A stretch of 5,824 nucleotides of DNA from an uncultured Bacilli bacterium. Its GTDB lineage: Bacteria > Bacillota_I > Bacilli_A > RF39 > UBA660. This document shows positions 1 to 5,055 of this stretch, one piece after another. The notes below the pieces were generated by a model. That model was not told the origin of the DNA, searched no databases, and was given only the letters and a program-made list of their open reading frames with translations. The DNA lies in NCBI GenBank assembly GCA_947626215.1, contig CANQRJ010000085.1, forward strand, positions 1-5,824, read 5' to 3'. A program made the position numbers and the translations under genes. Position 1 is the stretch's first letter; every line of letters begins with the position of its first letter.

Positions 1-294
1 TATCTAAGTATATTAGATGCGGATAAAGAAGATTTAGAAGAGATGGAGAAAGATGAGTATATGAAAAAATATCAAGAAAAGGTAGAGAAACTAAATGAAA
101 ATAAAGAATTCACAAGTTTCTTAACCCATGAACAAGATATAAGATTTCAACTTAACTCAGAAAGACTAGAAGGCAAACGAGAAGAAAAATTAGAAATCGC
201 TCGTAAGATGCTAAAAGAAAATATAGAATTATCTATGATTTCCAAAGTAACAGGATTGCCTATAGATGCCATCAAAGACTTACAAAAAAATTAG
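1..294 (+). CDS. C-terminal part of an Rpn-family PD-(D/E)XK nuclease / transposase-like protein (5' truncated by window edge)
   Basis: The frame is open from base 1 to the TAA at 292-294, giving 97 visible residues; the first in-frame ATG (43) is internal and should not be taken as the start. The tail is highly charged and helical. It contains the pattern YLSILDADKEDLEEM near the start, then LNENKEFTSFLT, LNSERLEGKREEKLEIARKM, and finally a small helix-turn-helix-like end, ISKVTGLPIDAIKDL. From memory, this order is typical of the C-terminus of the Rpn / PDDEXK_2 family (recombination-promoting nuclease or putative transposase), which is abundant in gut Bacillota. The catalytic PD-(D/E)XK core would lie upstream and is not visible, so activity cannot be judged. 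It is followed by an intrinsic terminator and lies convergent to uppP. Family assignment is fairly secure; the cellular role of these proteins is poorly defined. Confidence 0.8.
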   Translation, partial: YLSILDADKEDLEEMEKDEYMKKYQEKVEKLNENKEFTSFLTHEQDIRFQLNSERLEGKREEKLEIARKMLKENIELSMISKVTGLPIDAIKDLQKN

Positions 295-313
295 TATTCT
301 TGAACTAAATTCT

Positions 314-327
314 ATGAAATGTTTCAT
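314..327. repeat. Short palindrome ATGAAATGTTTCAT
   Basis: Two 6-nt arms, ATGAAA (314-319) and TTTCAT (322-327), are separated by TG, in the gap after the Rpn-family gene. It lacks a T-run and has low GC content, so it is a poor terminator on its own. It could be a protein-binding site or a chance palindrome in AT-rich DNA. Confidence 0.3.
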
Positions 328-335
328 TATTTAAG

Positions 336-371
336 GATTGTCTCTATATTTACGAGGGACTATCTTTTTTT
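336..371 (+). terminator. Intrinsic terminator of the Rpn-family gene
   Basis: GATTGTCTCT (336-345) pairs with AGGGACTATC (355-364), with one T-T mismatch and one G-U wobble, around a 9-nt loop. A run of seven T follows at 365-371. It lies about 40 nt after the stop codon at 292-294 and is oriented to end plus-strand transcription. Confidence 0.7.
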
Positions 372-396
372 AATCATTAAATTTATTTTTATTCAT

Positions 397-431
397 AAAA
401 AACCTCATTTCTATTTTTAAGAAACGAGGTT
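397..431 (-). terminator. Intrinsic terminator of uppP
   Basis: AACCTCATTTCT (401-412) and AGAAACGAGGTT (420-431) form an almost perfect 12-bp stem with one A-C mismatch and a 7-nt loop. Read on the minus strand it is followed by a T-run (complement of A 397-402), and it lies about 22 nt past the uppP stop codon. There is no T-run on the plus-strand side, so it serves the minus strand. Together with the hairpin at 336-371 it insulates the two convergent genes. Confidence 0.8.
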
Positions 432-453
432 ATATAAAAAATTAACATTTTTT

Positions 454-1266
454 TTAACGGAAATAAAAGAGAACAAAAAGCCCTAAACATAAACAATAAA
501 TAGAAAATTTCCAAAGACGTCCTTTTTGAACTAAACTAGATAACCATTGATAAGATAGATAAGTAACAATTGTCGCGGCTAAAAGTCCTAAACCATAAGG
601 AAGAAGTAAACTTTGAATATTCCCGGCTTCTACCATATCTAAAACTCCTAGTCCCATAGATGCTACACTTACTGGAAAATAAAGCATAAATGTATATTTT
701 AAAGAAGATTTTCGAGATAAGCCACAAAGTAAGCAACCTACTAAAACCGTACCACTTCGACTAATTCCAGGCATTAAAGCAATCACTTGTAATAAACCGA
801 TAAGAATCGCATCTTTATAAGTAATATCATAATCGTCTTTTTTTCCTTTAGAATTTTTAACTAAGAAAAGAAGGAAAGCAGTAATCATAAAGGCTATTCC
901 AAGTAAAGTCATATTCGATGAAAATCCATCAAATACATCTTTAAATAAAACACCTGCTATACCAACAGGAATACTTCCTATAATGATGAGCATGCAATAC
1001 TTAAAATCTTTTTGATATTCATTCCTCTTTTTCTTGTTAAAAATATAACCAAAGAACGCTTTGATAAGCTTAAGAATGTCTTTCCAAAAAATAAATAAAA
1101 TAGCTAAAAATGACCCAAAATTAACGACAATTTCAAAATTCACATCCGTAAGGGTTCCAATATTCAATAAATTTTCAATTAAAACTAAATGCCCACTAGA
1201 AGAAATGGGTAACGGTTCTGTAAATCCTTGTAAGATTCCTAATAAAATATATTTAATTATTTCCAT
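454..1266 (-). CDS. uppP: Undecaprenyl-diphosphatase (UppP/BacA family)
   Basis: Integral membrane enzyme that removes a phosphate from undecaprenyl diphosphate outside the membrane. This regenerates the lipid carrier for peptidoglycan and other wall polymers; overproduction classically gives bacitracin resistance. With the ATG at 1266-1264 the protein has 270 residues, normal for the family. Both signature regions are present: the (E/Q)xxxE motif as QGFTE (Q13, E17) running into PLPISSSGH (residues 18-26), and the PGxSRSxxT motif as PGISRSGT (166-173) with the active-site arginine R170. Several hydrophobic helices span the rest of the chain (for example about 45-60, 91-107, 120-136, 218-236 and 254-268). 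The position after E17 is proline where many homologues have phenylalanine, a minor oddity. A GTG nine bases upstream is in frame but lies inside the ribosome binding site AGGTGG. Transcribed alone, divergent from the cluster at 1339. Confidence 0.95.
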   Translation of the reverse strand: MEIIKYILLGILQGFTEPLPISSSGHLVLIENLLNIGTLTDVNFEIVVNFGSFLAILFIFWKDILKLIKAFFGYIFNKKKRNEYQKDFKYCMLIIIGSIPVGIAGVLFKDVFDGFSSNMTLLGIAFMITAFLLFLVKNSKGKKDDYDITYKDAILIGLLQVIALMPGISRSGTVLVGCLLCGLSRKSSLKYTFMLYFPVSVASMGLGVLDMVEAGNIQSLLLPYGLGLLAATIVTYLSYQWLSSLVQKGRLWKFSIYCLCLGLFVLFYFR

Positions 1267-1271
1267 ATCTA

Positions 1272-1277
1272 CCACCT
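1272..1277 (-). promoter_or_regulatory. Ribosome binding site deciding the uppP start
   Basis: On the minus strand AGGTGG occupies 1277-1272, five bases before the ATG at 1266. The in-frame GTG at 1275-1273 falls within this motif and so cannot use it. The same AGGTGG variant precedes the carboxypeptidase gene (2739-2744) and spmA (3793-3798). Confidence 0.7.
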
Positions 1278-1338
1278 ATTCCATTATATACTAAAATAGG
1301 AAAATATGAAATAAAATATTTTTAGGAGAGTAAAATTT

Positions 1339-1545
1339 ATGAAAAAAGTTTTATTAGCCATATTAGGGATTTTCTTTGTATCTATAGGAATTTTCTTTTC
1401 TATTTTGTATTTGAATTTATTTAATTTAGGGTATAGTTTTTTAGAATATGTTTATTTTATTAGTAGTAGAATAGAATGTCTCATCATCATTTTAGGAATT
1501 CTTATTCTTTATTTTTCAGTTCATGAGAAAGGAGAAAAAAAATGA
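1339..1545 (+). CDS. Small two-helix membrane protein of unknown function
   Basis: 68 residues. An N-terminal hydrophobic segment (about 4-26, preceded by KK) and a second one (about 46-60, rich in I and L) are joined by an aromatic stretch containing several Y and F. The chain ends in a charged tail, HEKGEKK. With lysines at the N-terminus and at the C-terminus, both ends probably face the cytoplasm, making a helical hairpin. The start is supported by AGGAGAG (1323-1329) ten bases ahead. The stop overlaps the start of the next gene as ATGA (1542-1545), which indicates translational coupling and co-transcription. I do not recognise a family. It is first in a three-gene cluster with a DUF3603-like protein and a lipoprotein, so a role at the membrane with those partners is a reasonable guess and nothing more. 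Confidence 0.7.
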   Translation: MKKVLLAILGIFFVSIGIFFSILYLNLFNLGYSFLEYVYFISSRIECLIIILGILILYFSVHEKGEKK

Positions 1546-2177
1546 ATTATTATTATGATTTATTAGTAAATTTAGATACGGATTTATGGGAGTTTTATGA
1601 GTGGGAAGATACGGATCATTTCATTCCAATCAAAAAAATTCCTATAGTAAGAATTTTAGAAAGTGATATACGGAAGCTCATGCAATATGATGTTCAATTT
1701 GATCCAGAATGGGTAAGTAAATTTGAAGAAAAAACAGTCTTTAAAAATTCAAAAGATAAAACAAGTTGCATTTTATTTTCTAGTACCAAAAATTCTATAG
1801 TATTAGAATTTGATATTCATGGATGCGTCATAGGAAGAAGTAAACTTTTAATCGAAGATGAAAATAATTGTAATGAAGTGGCTCAAAATTTAAAAGAAAC
1901 AGAAATTTCTTATACGGTAAAAGAAAAACTTCGAACCCGTAAATACTTAAGACAAACAGAAAAAGACCGTCATCTATTTGAAATTGAACTCAAAACTTTA
2001 AAAGAAAGTCAAAATAAGGCGAAATGTTCTTATTTATATTATGAATGGTTTGGCATATTAGAAACAGACTTAGATAAAATGTTAAAAGACTTTTACTTGG
2101 AATTAGAAAAAGATTGTTCTAAAAAACTTCATCGGATTGTAGAACTGATTCGTCTTTCTTATAAGGAGAGATTATGA
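1542..2177 (+). CDS. Cytoplasmic protein resembling the DUF3603/UPF0736 (YjbA) family
   Basis: 211 residues, no signal peptide or membrane segment. AAAGGAG (1528-1534) gives a good ribosome binding site; the ATG overlaps the previous stop (ATGA), and its own stop overlaps the next start in the same way (2174-2177). From memory the layout resembles Bacillus YjbA (UPF0736/DUF3603). Near the N-terminus is YDLLVN (5-10), then FYEW (18-21) and KKIPIVRI (31-38), recalling YDVWVN, FHEW and a PLL stretch in YjbA. A mid-protein beta region contains GRSKLLI (98-104), recalling RKSRLI. The C-terminal helices contain RQTEKDRHLFEIELKTL (137-153) and YLYYEWF (164-170), recalling RKERQ...LDQL and YWYTEW. 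The function of that family is unknown to me. The chain is shorter than YjbA (roughly 250 residues), so this would be a divergent, trimmed member. Real gene: near certain. Family: tentative. Confidence 0.75.
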   Translation: MNYYYDLLVNLDTDLWEFYEWEDTDHFIPIKKIPIVRILESDIRKLMQYDVQFDPEWVSKFEEKTVFKNSKDKTSCILFSSTKNSIVLEFDIHGCVIGRSKLLIEDENNCNEVAQNLKETEISYTVKEKLRTRKYLRQTEKDRHLFEIELKTLKESQNKAKCSYLYYEWFGILETDLDKMLKDFYLELEKDCSKKLHRIVELIRLSYKERL

Positions 2178-2710
2178 AAAAAATTTTGATTCTTTTCACT
2201 TTTCTTTTTTTTCTAACTGGATGTGTGAATCATACGGCTCCAGATGCCGTGAAAGAATATTTAGAAAAGTTTCGAAATCATGATCAAGAAGTAGTAGACT
2301 CTTTAGATGAATTAATTCGAAATGAAAATTTATATCAAGAAGAACAACAATTATATAAACTCATTATGAAAAAACAATATGTAAGTTTAGGTTATAGAAT
2401 AGTTGGAGAAACCTATCAAGGAAGTGAAGCAGATATTGAAGTAGAACTGGAAGTATACGATTATATTCATAGTAGAAAAAAAGCATTGGAGTACCGAGAA
2501 AATCATAAAGAAGAATTTATAAATGAAAGTGGAGAATTCGATGTTCATAAATATAAAAATTTACAATTAAGATATATGAATGAAGAAACAAAACGTACAA
2601 AATATACGGTTACCTTTCATACCACATTAGAAAATGATAATTGGGTTATGACTTCTCCTGATTATACTATCTTACAAAAAATTCAAGGGGTTTATTCAAT
2701 AGAGGACTAA
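2174..2710 (+). CDS. Putative lipoprotein with a small alpha+beta extracellular domain
   Basis: 178 residues. It starts with a classic lipoprotein signal peptide: KK, a hydrophobic run (4-14), then the lipobox LTGC with the lipidated cysteine at position 17. The mature part begins with a helical segment (about 22-67, APDAVKEYLEKF... to KLIMKKQY) followed by strands such as YRIVGETYQGSEADIEVELEVYDY (74-97), a charged helical insert (100-127) and two more strands (142-150, 156-165). This helix-then-sheet order, starting with a VKEYLEKF-like helix, is reminiscent of NTF2-like/DUF4878-type lipoproteins of Bacillota, but I cannot name a family with certainty. Ribosome binding site AAGGAGAG (2163-2170); the start overlaps the previous stop (ATGA). 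It is the last gene of the 1339-2710 cluster; a weak hairpin overlaps its stop codon. Presumed location: outer face of the membrane. Confidence 0.8.
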   Translation: MKKILILFTFLFFLTGCVNHTAPDAVKEYLEKFRNHDQEVVDSLDELIRNENLYQEEQQLYKLIMKKQYVSLGYRIVGETYQGSEADIEVELEVYDYIHSRKKALEYRENHKEEFINESGEFDVHKYKNLQLRYMNEETKRTKYTVTFHTTLENDNWVMTSPDYTILQKIQGVYSIED

Positions 2711-2725
2711 AACCCTCTTTTTTTT
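2701..2725 (+). terminator. Weak intrinsic terminator or attenuator between the lipoprotein gene and dacB
   Basis: AGAGG (2701-2705) pairs with CCTCT (2714-2718) around an 8-nt loop that contains the stop codon TAA (2708-2710). Eight T follow at 2718-2725. The stem is only 5 bp, so termination may be partial, and ribosomes finishing the lipoprotein gene would mask the 5' arm. Some read-through into dacB-spmA-spmB is likely. Confidence 0.5.
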
Positions 2726-2748
2726 CATATATTTTTTTAGGTGGTTAC

Positions 2749-3813
2749 ATGAAACAAGTGGCAGTATTTTTTGTAGTTTTTTTTCTAATACCTTTTAAAG
2801 TATGGGCAATATCCGCGGAAAGCTATGCCGTGATGGATTATGATTCGGGGCGTATTTTACAAAGTTATAATGGAGAAAAAGAAAAACTAATTGCAAGTAC
2901 GACAAAAATTATGACGGCAATGATTGCTCTTCAAAATGGTTCTTTAGAGGAAACAAGAAAAGTAGGGGAAGAAGTATTAAAAGCCTATGGAAGTGCTATA
3001 TATTTAAGTTTAGGAGAAGAAATCACTTTAAGAGATTTACTTTATGGACTCTTGCTTAGAAGTGGAAATGATGCGGCGATTGAAATTGCTTATTTAATTA
3101 GTGGAGATATGGATTCTTTTGTGGCCAAAATGAATGAACTCGCTTATCAACTGGGTATGAGTCATACAAAATTTATAAATAATCATGGACTTGAAGATGA
3201 AAAAGGAAATGGAAATACTTCTACGGCAATTGATATGGCAGTGCTTATGCGTTATGCTCTTCAAAATGAAACATTTCGGGAAATTATAAAAACAAAAAGT
3301 TATACGGCTAAAACAAATGAAAAAACTTATGTATGGCAAAATAAAAACAAGTTATTAAGAACCTATGAATACAACATAGGTGGCAAGACAGGATTTACCG
3401 AAAAAGCAAGAAGAACTTTAGTGACGGCATCCAAAAAAGACGATAAAACTTGTATTGTTGTAACATTAAATGATGGAAATGATTTTGCAGACCACAAAAA
3501 CTTATGTGAAAGTGTATTTGAAAATTATGATCGAGTTCTTTTACTTGATAAAAAGAGTTTTGTTGTCGATATTAATCATCCTGAATACATCATAAAAAAT
3601 GATTTTTATGCTTTATTAACAAAAGAGGAACAAGAAAAGATAGAAATAGAAGTCAAAATTACGAATCCCGATGCCGAAGAAGTAGGAGTGGTGGAAATAT
3701 TTCAAGATAAAACATTACTAGGTAGTGAAAAAATTTATCAAAATAAAGAAGAAATAAAAAGTACTCATGAAAACTTTTTTCAAAGATTTTTGAGGTGGTT
3801 GTTTCGATGGTAA
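2749..3813 (+). CDS. dacB: D-alanyl-D-alanine carboxypeptidase (DacB/DacF type, peptidase S11)
   Basis: Low-molecular-weight penicillin-binding protein that removes the terminal D-alanine from peptidoglycan pentapeptides on the outer membrane face. All three active-site motifs are present: SxxK as STTK (S50 nucleophile, K53), SxN as SGN (105-107) and KTG (213-215, in GGKTGFT). A signal peptide (1-20, ending VWA) precedes the domain. After the catalytic domain (to about 250) comes a beta-rich C-terminal region with IEIEVKITNPDAEEVGVVEI (about 298-317). The chain ends in the amphipathic, Trp/Arg/Phe-rich segment FFQRFLRWLFRW (343-354), the usual membrane anchor of this class. The length of 354 is slightly below Bacillus DacB/DacF. 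AGGTGG (2739-2744) precedes the ATG. The stop overlaps the spmA start, and the dacB-spmA-spmB order is that of the Bacillus subtilis spore-cortex operon (mother-cell sigma-E there), which is why I prefer dacB; on sequence alone dacF or dacA remain possible. Confidence 0.9.
   Translation: MKQVAVFFVVFFLIPFKVWAISAESYAVMDYDSGRILQSYNGEKEKLIASTTKIMTAMIALQNGSLEETRKVGEEVLKAYGSAIYLSLGEEITLRDLLYGLLLRSGNDAAIEIAYLISGDMDSFVAKMNELAYQLGMSHTKFINNHGLEDEKGNGNTSTAIDMAVLMRYALQNETFREIIKTKSYTAKTNEKTYVWQNKNKLLRTYEYNIGGKTGFTEKARRTLVTASKKDDKTCIVVTLNDGNDFADHKNLCESVFENYDRVLLLDKKSFVVDINHPEYIIKNDFYALLTKEEQEKIEIEVKITNPDAEEVGVVEIFQDKTLLGSEKIYQNKEEIKSTHENFFQRFLRWLFRW
3792..3798 (+). promoter_or_regulatory. Ribosome binding site deciding the spmA start
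   Basis: GAGGTGG at 3792-3798 lies inside the end of dacB, eight bases before the ATG at 3807. A longer reading starting from the GTG at 3795 would begin within this motif, so the ATG is preferred. Confidence 0.7.
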
Positions 3814-4388
3814 CTTATATATGGGTTTTCTTCTTGATCGTTGGATCAGGATTTATGATTTTTACTGGAAATATTGAAGGATTAAACAATCAAATTTTAA
3901 AGGGTGGGGCAGATGGAATCGCGCTTCTTATGGATATGCTCCCTTTGCTTGTTTTATGGACGGGTATTATGAAAATAGCCGAAGATTCTAGAATTTTAGA
4001 AGGTTTTTCCAAATTGGTTCGACCTCTGTTAAGTAAATTATTTCCAAGTTTACCAACCAATCATCCGGCTTTAGGTTACATCGCCTCCAACATCGCGGCA
4101 AATGCTCTTGGTCTTGGGAGTGCGGCAACACCTTTTGGACTCAAAGCGATGGAGTGTCTTCAAGAAGATAATCCGAAAAAAGATACGGCAACAGAGGCGA
4201 TGATTACCTTTTTAGTATTAAATACCGGAGGTGTTACCATCGTTCCTACCACAGTAATTGCTCTTCGTATGATGTATGGAAGTGCTAATCCTTCAGAAAT
4301 CATTCTCACAAGTATCTTAGCTACATTTACATCGAACATTGCAGGGTTAATTTTCGACTATATCAAAAGGAGAAAAAAACATGTTTAA
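3807..4388 (+). CDS. spmA: Spore maturation protein A (SpmA), nucleoside-recognition/Gate domain membrane protein
   Basis: 193 residues from the ATG at 3807, close to the usual SpmA length. Polytopic membrane protein with hydrophobic segments at about 3-20, 36-54, 133-153 and 164-184. Family-typical stretches are NHPALGYIASNIAANALGLG (85-104), SAATPFGLKAM (105-115) and LNTGGVTIVPTTVIALR (138-154). These belong to the nucleoside-recognition/Gate domain shared with SpmB and concentrative transporters. In Bacillus subtilis SpmA and SpmB are needed for full dehydration of the spore core and hence heat resistance; the transported substrate, if any, is not established. The ATG shares bases with the dacB stop codon (ATGGTAA, 3807-3813) and the spmA stop overlaps spmB by 8 nt, so the three genes are translationally coupled. 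Related pairs also occur in non-sporulating bacteria, so the name does not prove sporulation. Confidence 0.92.
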   Translation: MVTYIWVFFLIVGSGFMIFTGNIEGLNNQILKGGADGIALLMDMLPLLVLWTGIMKIAEDSRILEGFSKLVRPLLSKLFPSLPTNHPALGYIASNIAANALGLGSAATPFGLKAMECLQEDNPKKDTATEAMITFLVLNTGGVTIVPTTVIALRMMYGSANPSEIILTSILATFTSNIAGLIFDYIKRRKKHV

Positions 4389-4902
4389 TTTATCCAATTA
4401 TATTGTGCCTATTTTTGTTCTTTCTATTGTAATCTATGCTTTTCATAAAAAAGTAAATATTTATGAATCTTTTTTAATCGGCGCGAAAGAGGGACTCATC
4501 ACGACTTTTAAAATCGCACCTGCTGTGATTGCTATGGTTTTTGTTACCAATATATTTTTAAATTCTCATTTTTTAGAATTTTTATTTCAATTTTTAACTC
4601 CTTTTTTAAATCAAGTTGGAATTCCAATAAGCGTTCTTCCTATGGCCTTGGTAAGACCGATATCTGGAACGGCATCTTTAGCTATTATGACCAATATTTT
4701 TGCGAGCTTTGGACCGGATTCTTTTGTAGGTCGTTTAGCATCGAACTTACAAGGGTGTACAGATACTACAATCTATGTTTTAGCTTTATATTTTGGCTCA
4801 ATCAGAGTCACTAAAACAGGGCATGCCTTACAAGCGGGATTATTTGCAGATTTCGTTGGAATTGTAGTCGCGTTTGTGATTACTTTTCTCTTTTTTGGTT
4901 AA
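4381..4902 (+). CDS. spmB: Spore maturation protein B (SpmB), nucleoside-recognition/Gate domain membrane protein
   Basis: 173 residues, near the normal SpmB length. Partner of SpmA and presumed to form a membrane complex with it. Hydrophobic segments lie at about 7-21, 44-60, 64-76, 83-103, 129-140 and 152-171. Typical SpmB features are KEGLITTFKIAPAVIAM (36-52), the RPISGTASLAIMTNIF stretch (92-107), GPDSFVGRLASNLQGCTDTT (111-130) and FGSIRVTKTGHALQAG (138-153). The ATG follows AAAAGGAG (4365-4372) with an 8-nt gap and overlaps the spmA stop by 8 nt. It is the last gene of the dacB cassette. No convincing terminator follows; the downstream gene has its own strong promoter, so some read-through is possible. 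Confidence 0.92.
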   Translation: MFNLSNYIVPIFVLSIVIYAFHKKVNIYESFLIGAKEGLITTFKIAPAVIAMVFVTNIFLNSHFLEFLFQFLTPFLNQVGIPISVLPMALVRPISGTASLAIMTNIFASFGPDSFVGRLASNLQGCTDTTIYVLALYFGSIRVTKTGHALQAGLFADFVGIVVAFVITFLFFG

Positions 4903-4934
4903 AAATTTTTCTTTTTATAAAGCTAGATAAACAC

Positions 4935-4986
4935 GAAGAAAAAAAGAAAATTGACGAACAAACGTGCTTATTTTTGAAGAAAAAAA
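4935..4986 (+). repeat. Direct repeat GAAGAAAAAAA upstream of the sigma-A promoter
   Basis: GAAGAAAAAAA occurs at 4935-4945 and again at 4976-4986, 41 bp apart (about four helical turns). Each copy is closely followed by TTGAC: TTGACG at 4951-4956 and TTGACA at 4988-4993. Only the second has a matching -10. The proximal A-tract directly abuts the -35 box and could act as an UP element for RNA polymerase. The distal copy may be a decayed promoter duplication or a chance match in A-rich DNA. Confidence 0.45.
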
Positions 4987-4987
4987 T

Positions 4988-5016
4988 TTGACATTTAGAG
5001 TATGCTATGGTATGAT
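4988..5016 (+). promoter_or_regulatory. Strong sigma-A promoter with extended -10
   Basis: A perfect -35 box TTGACA (4988-4993), a 17-bp spacer and a -10 box TATGAT (5011-5016), with the extended -10 dinucleotide TG at 5008-5009. An A-rich tract lies directly upstream. Transcription would begin near 5023, leaving a leader of about 33 nt before the ATG at 5056. This is the clearest promoter in the window and indicates vegetative expression of the downstream hydrolase independent of the spm cassette. Confidence 0.88.
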
Positions 5017-5055
5017 AATTGTGCTTTCTCGAGAAGGAAGAAGGATGGAATTAAT

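Noticed and set aside
536..736. Minus-strand open frame inside uppP
   Set aside because: Shadow of uppP in another frame, without a ribosome binding site or recognisable protein features.
1283..1288. TATAAT on the minus strand as the uppP -10 box
   Set aside because: A start about 7 bases downstream would fall at the AGGTGG ribosome binding site, leaving almost no leader, and no -35 box is found 16-18 bp upstream.
1061..1294. Plus-strand open frame opposite the start of uppP
   Set aside because: Antisense shadow of the well-supported uppP gene.
2726..2733. CATATATT resembling a sigma-E -10 element ahead of dacB
   Set aside because: No matching -35 element 14-15 bp upstream, and the start would land in the ribosome binding site.
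3094..3339. Minus-strand open frame inside dacB
   Set aside because: Antisense to the catalytic domain of a clear penicillin-binding protein; composition is that of a shadow frame.
3795..3806. GTG at 3795 as the spmA start
   Set aside because: It is part of the GAGGTGG ribosome binding site; the ATG at 3807 is correctly spaced.
4919..4975. Possible spmB terminator using CACG (4932-4935) and CGTG (4963-4966)
   Set aside because: Only four pairs with a loop of 27 bases; extension needs a large bulge. Not credible as an intrinsic terminator.
5002..5055. Upstream ATG at 5002 as the start of the GH73-like gene
   Set aside because: It lies between the -35 and -10 boxes of the promoter, so it is not transcribed; the ATG at 5056 has a ribosome binding site and begins a proper signal/anchor segment.
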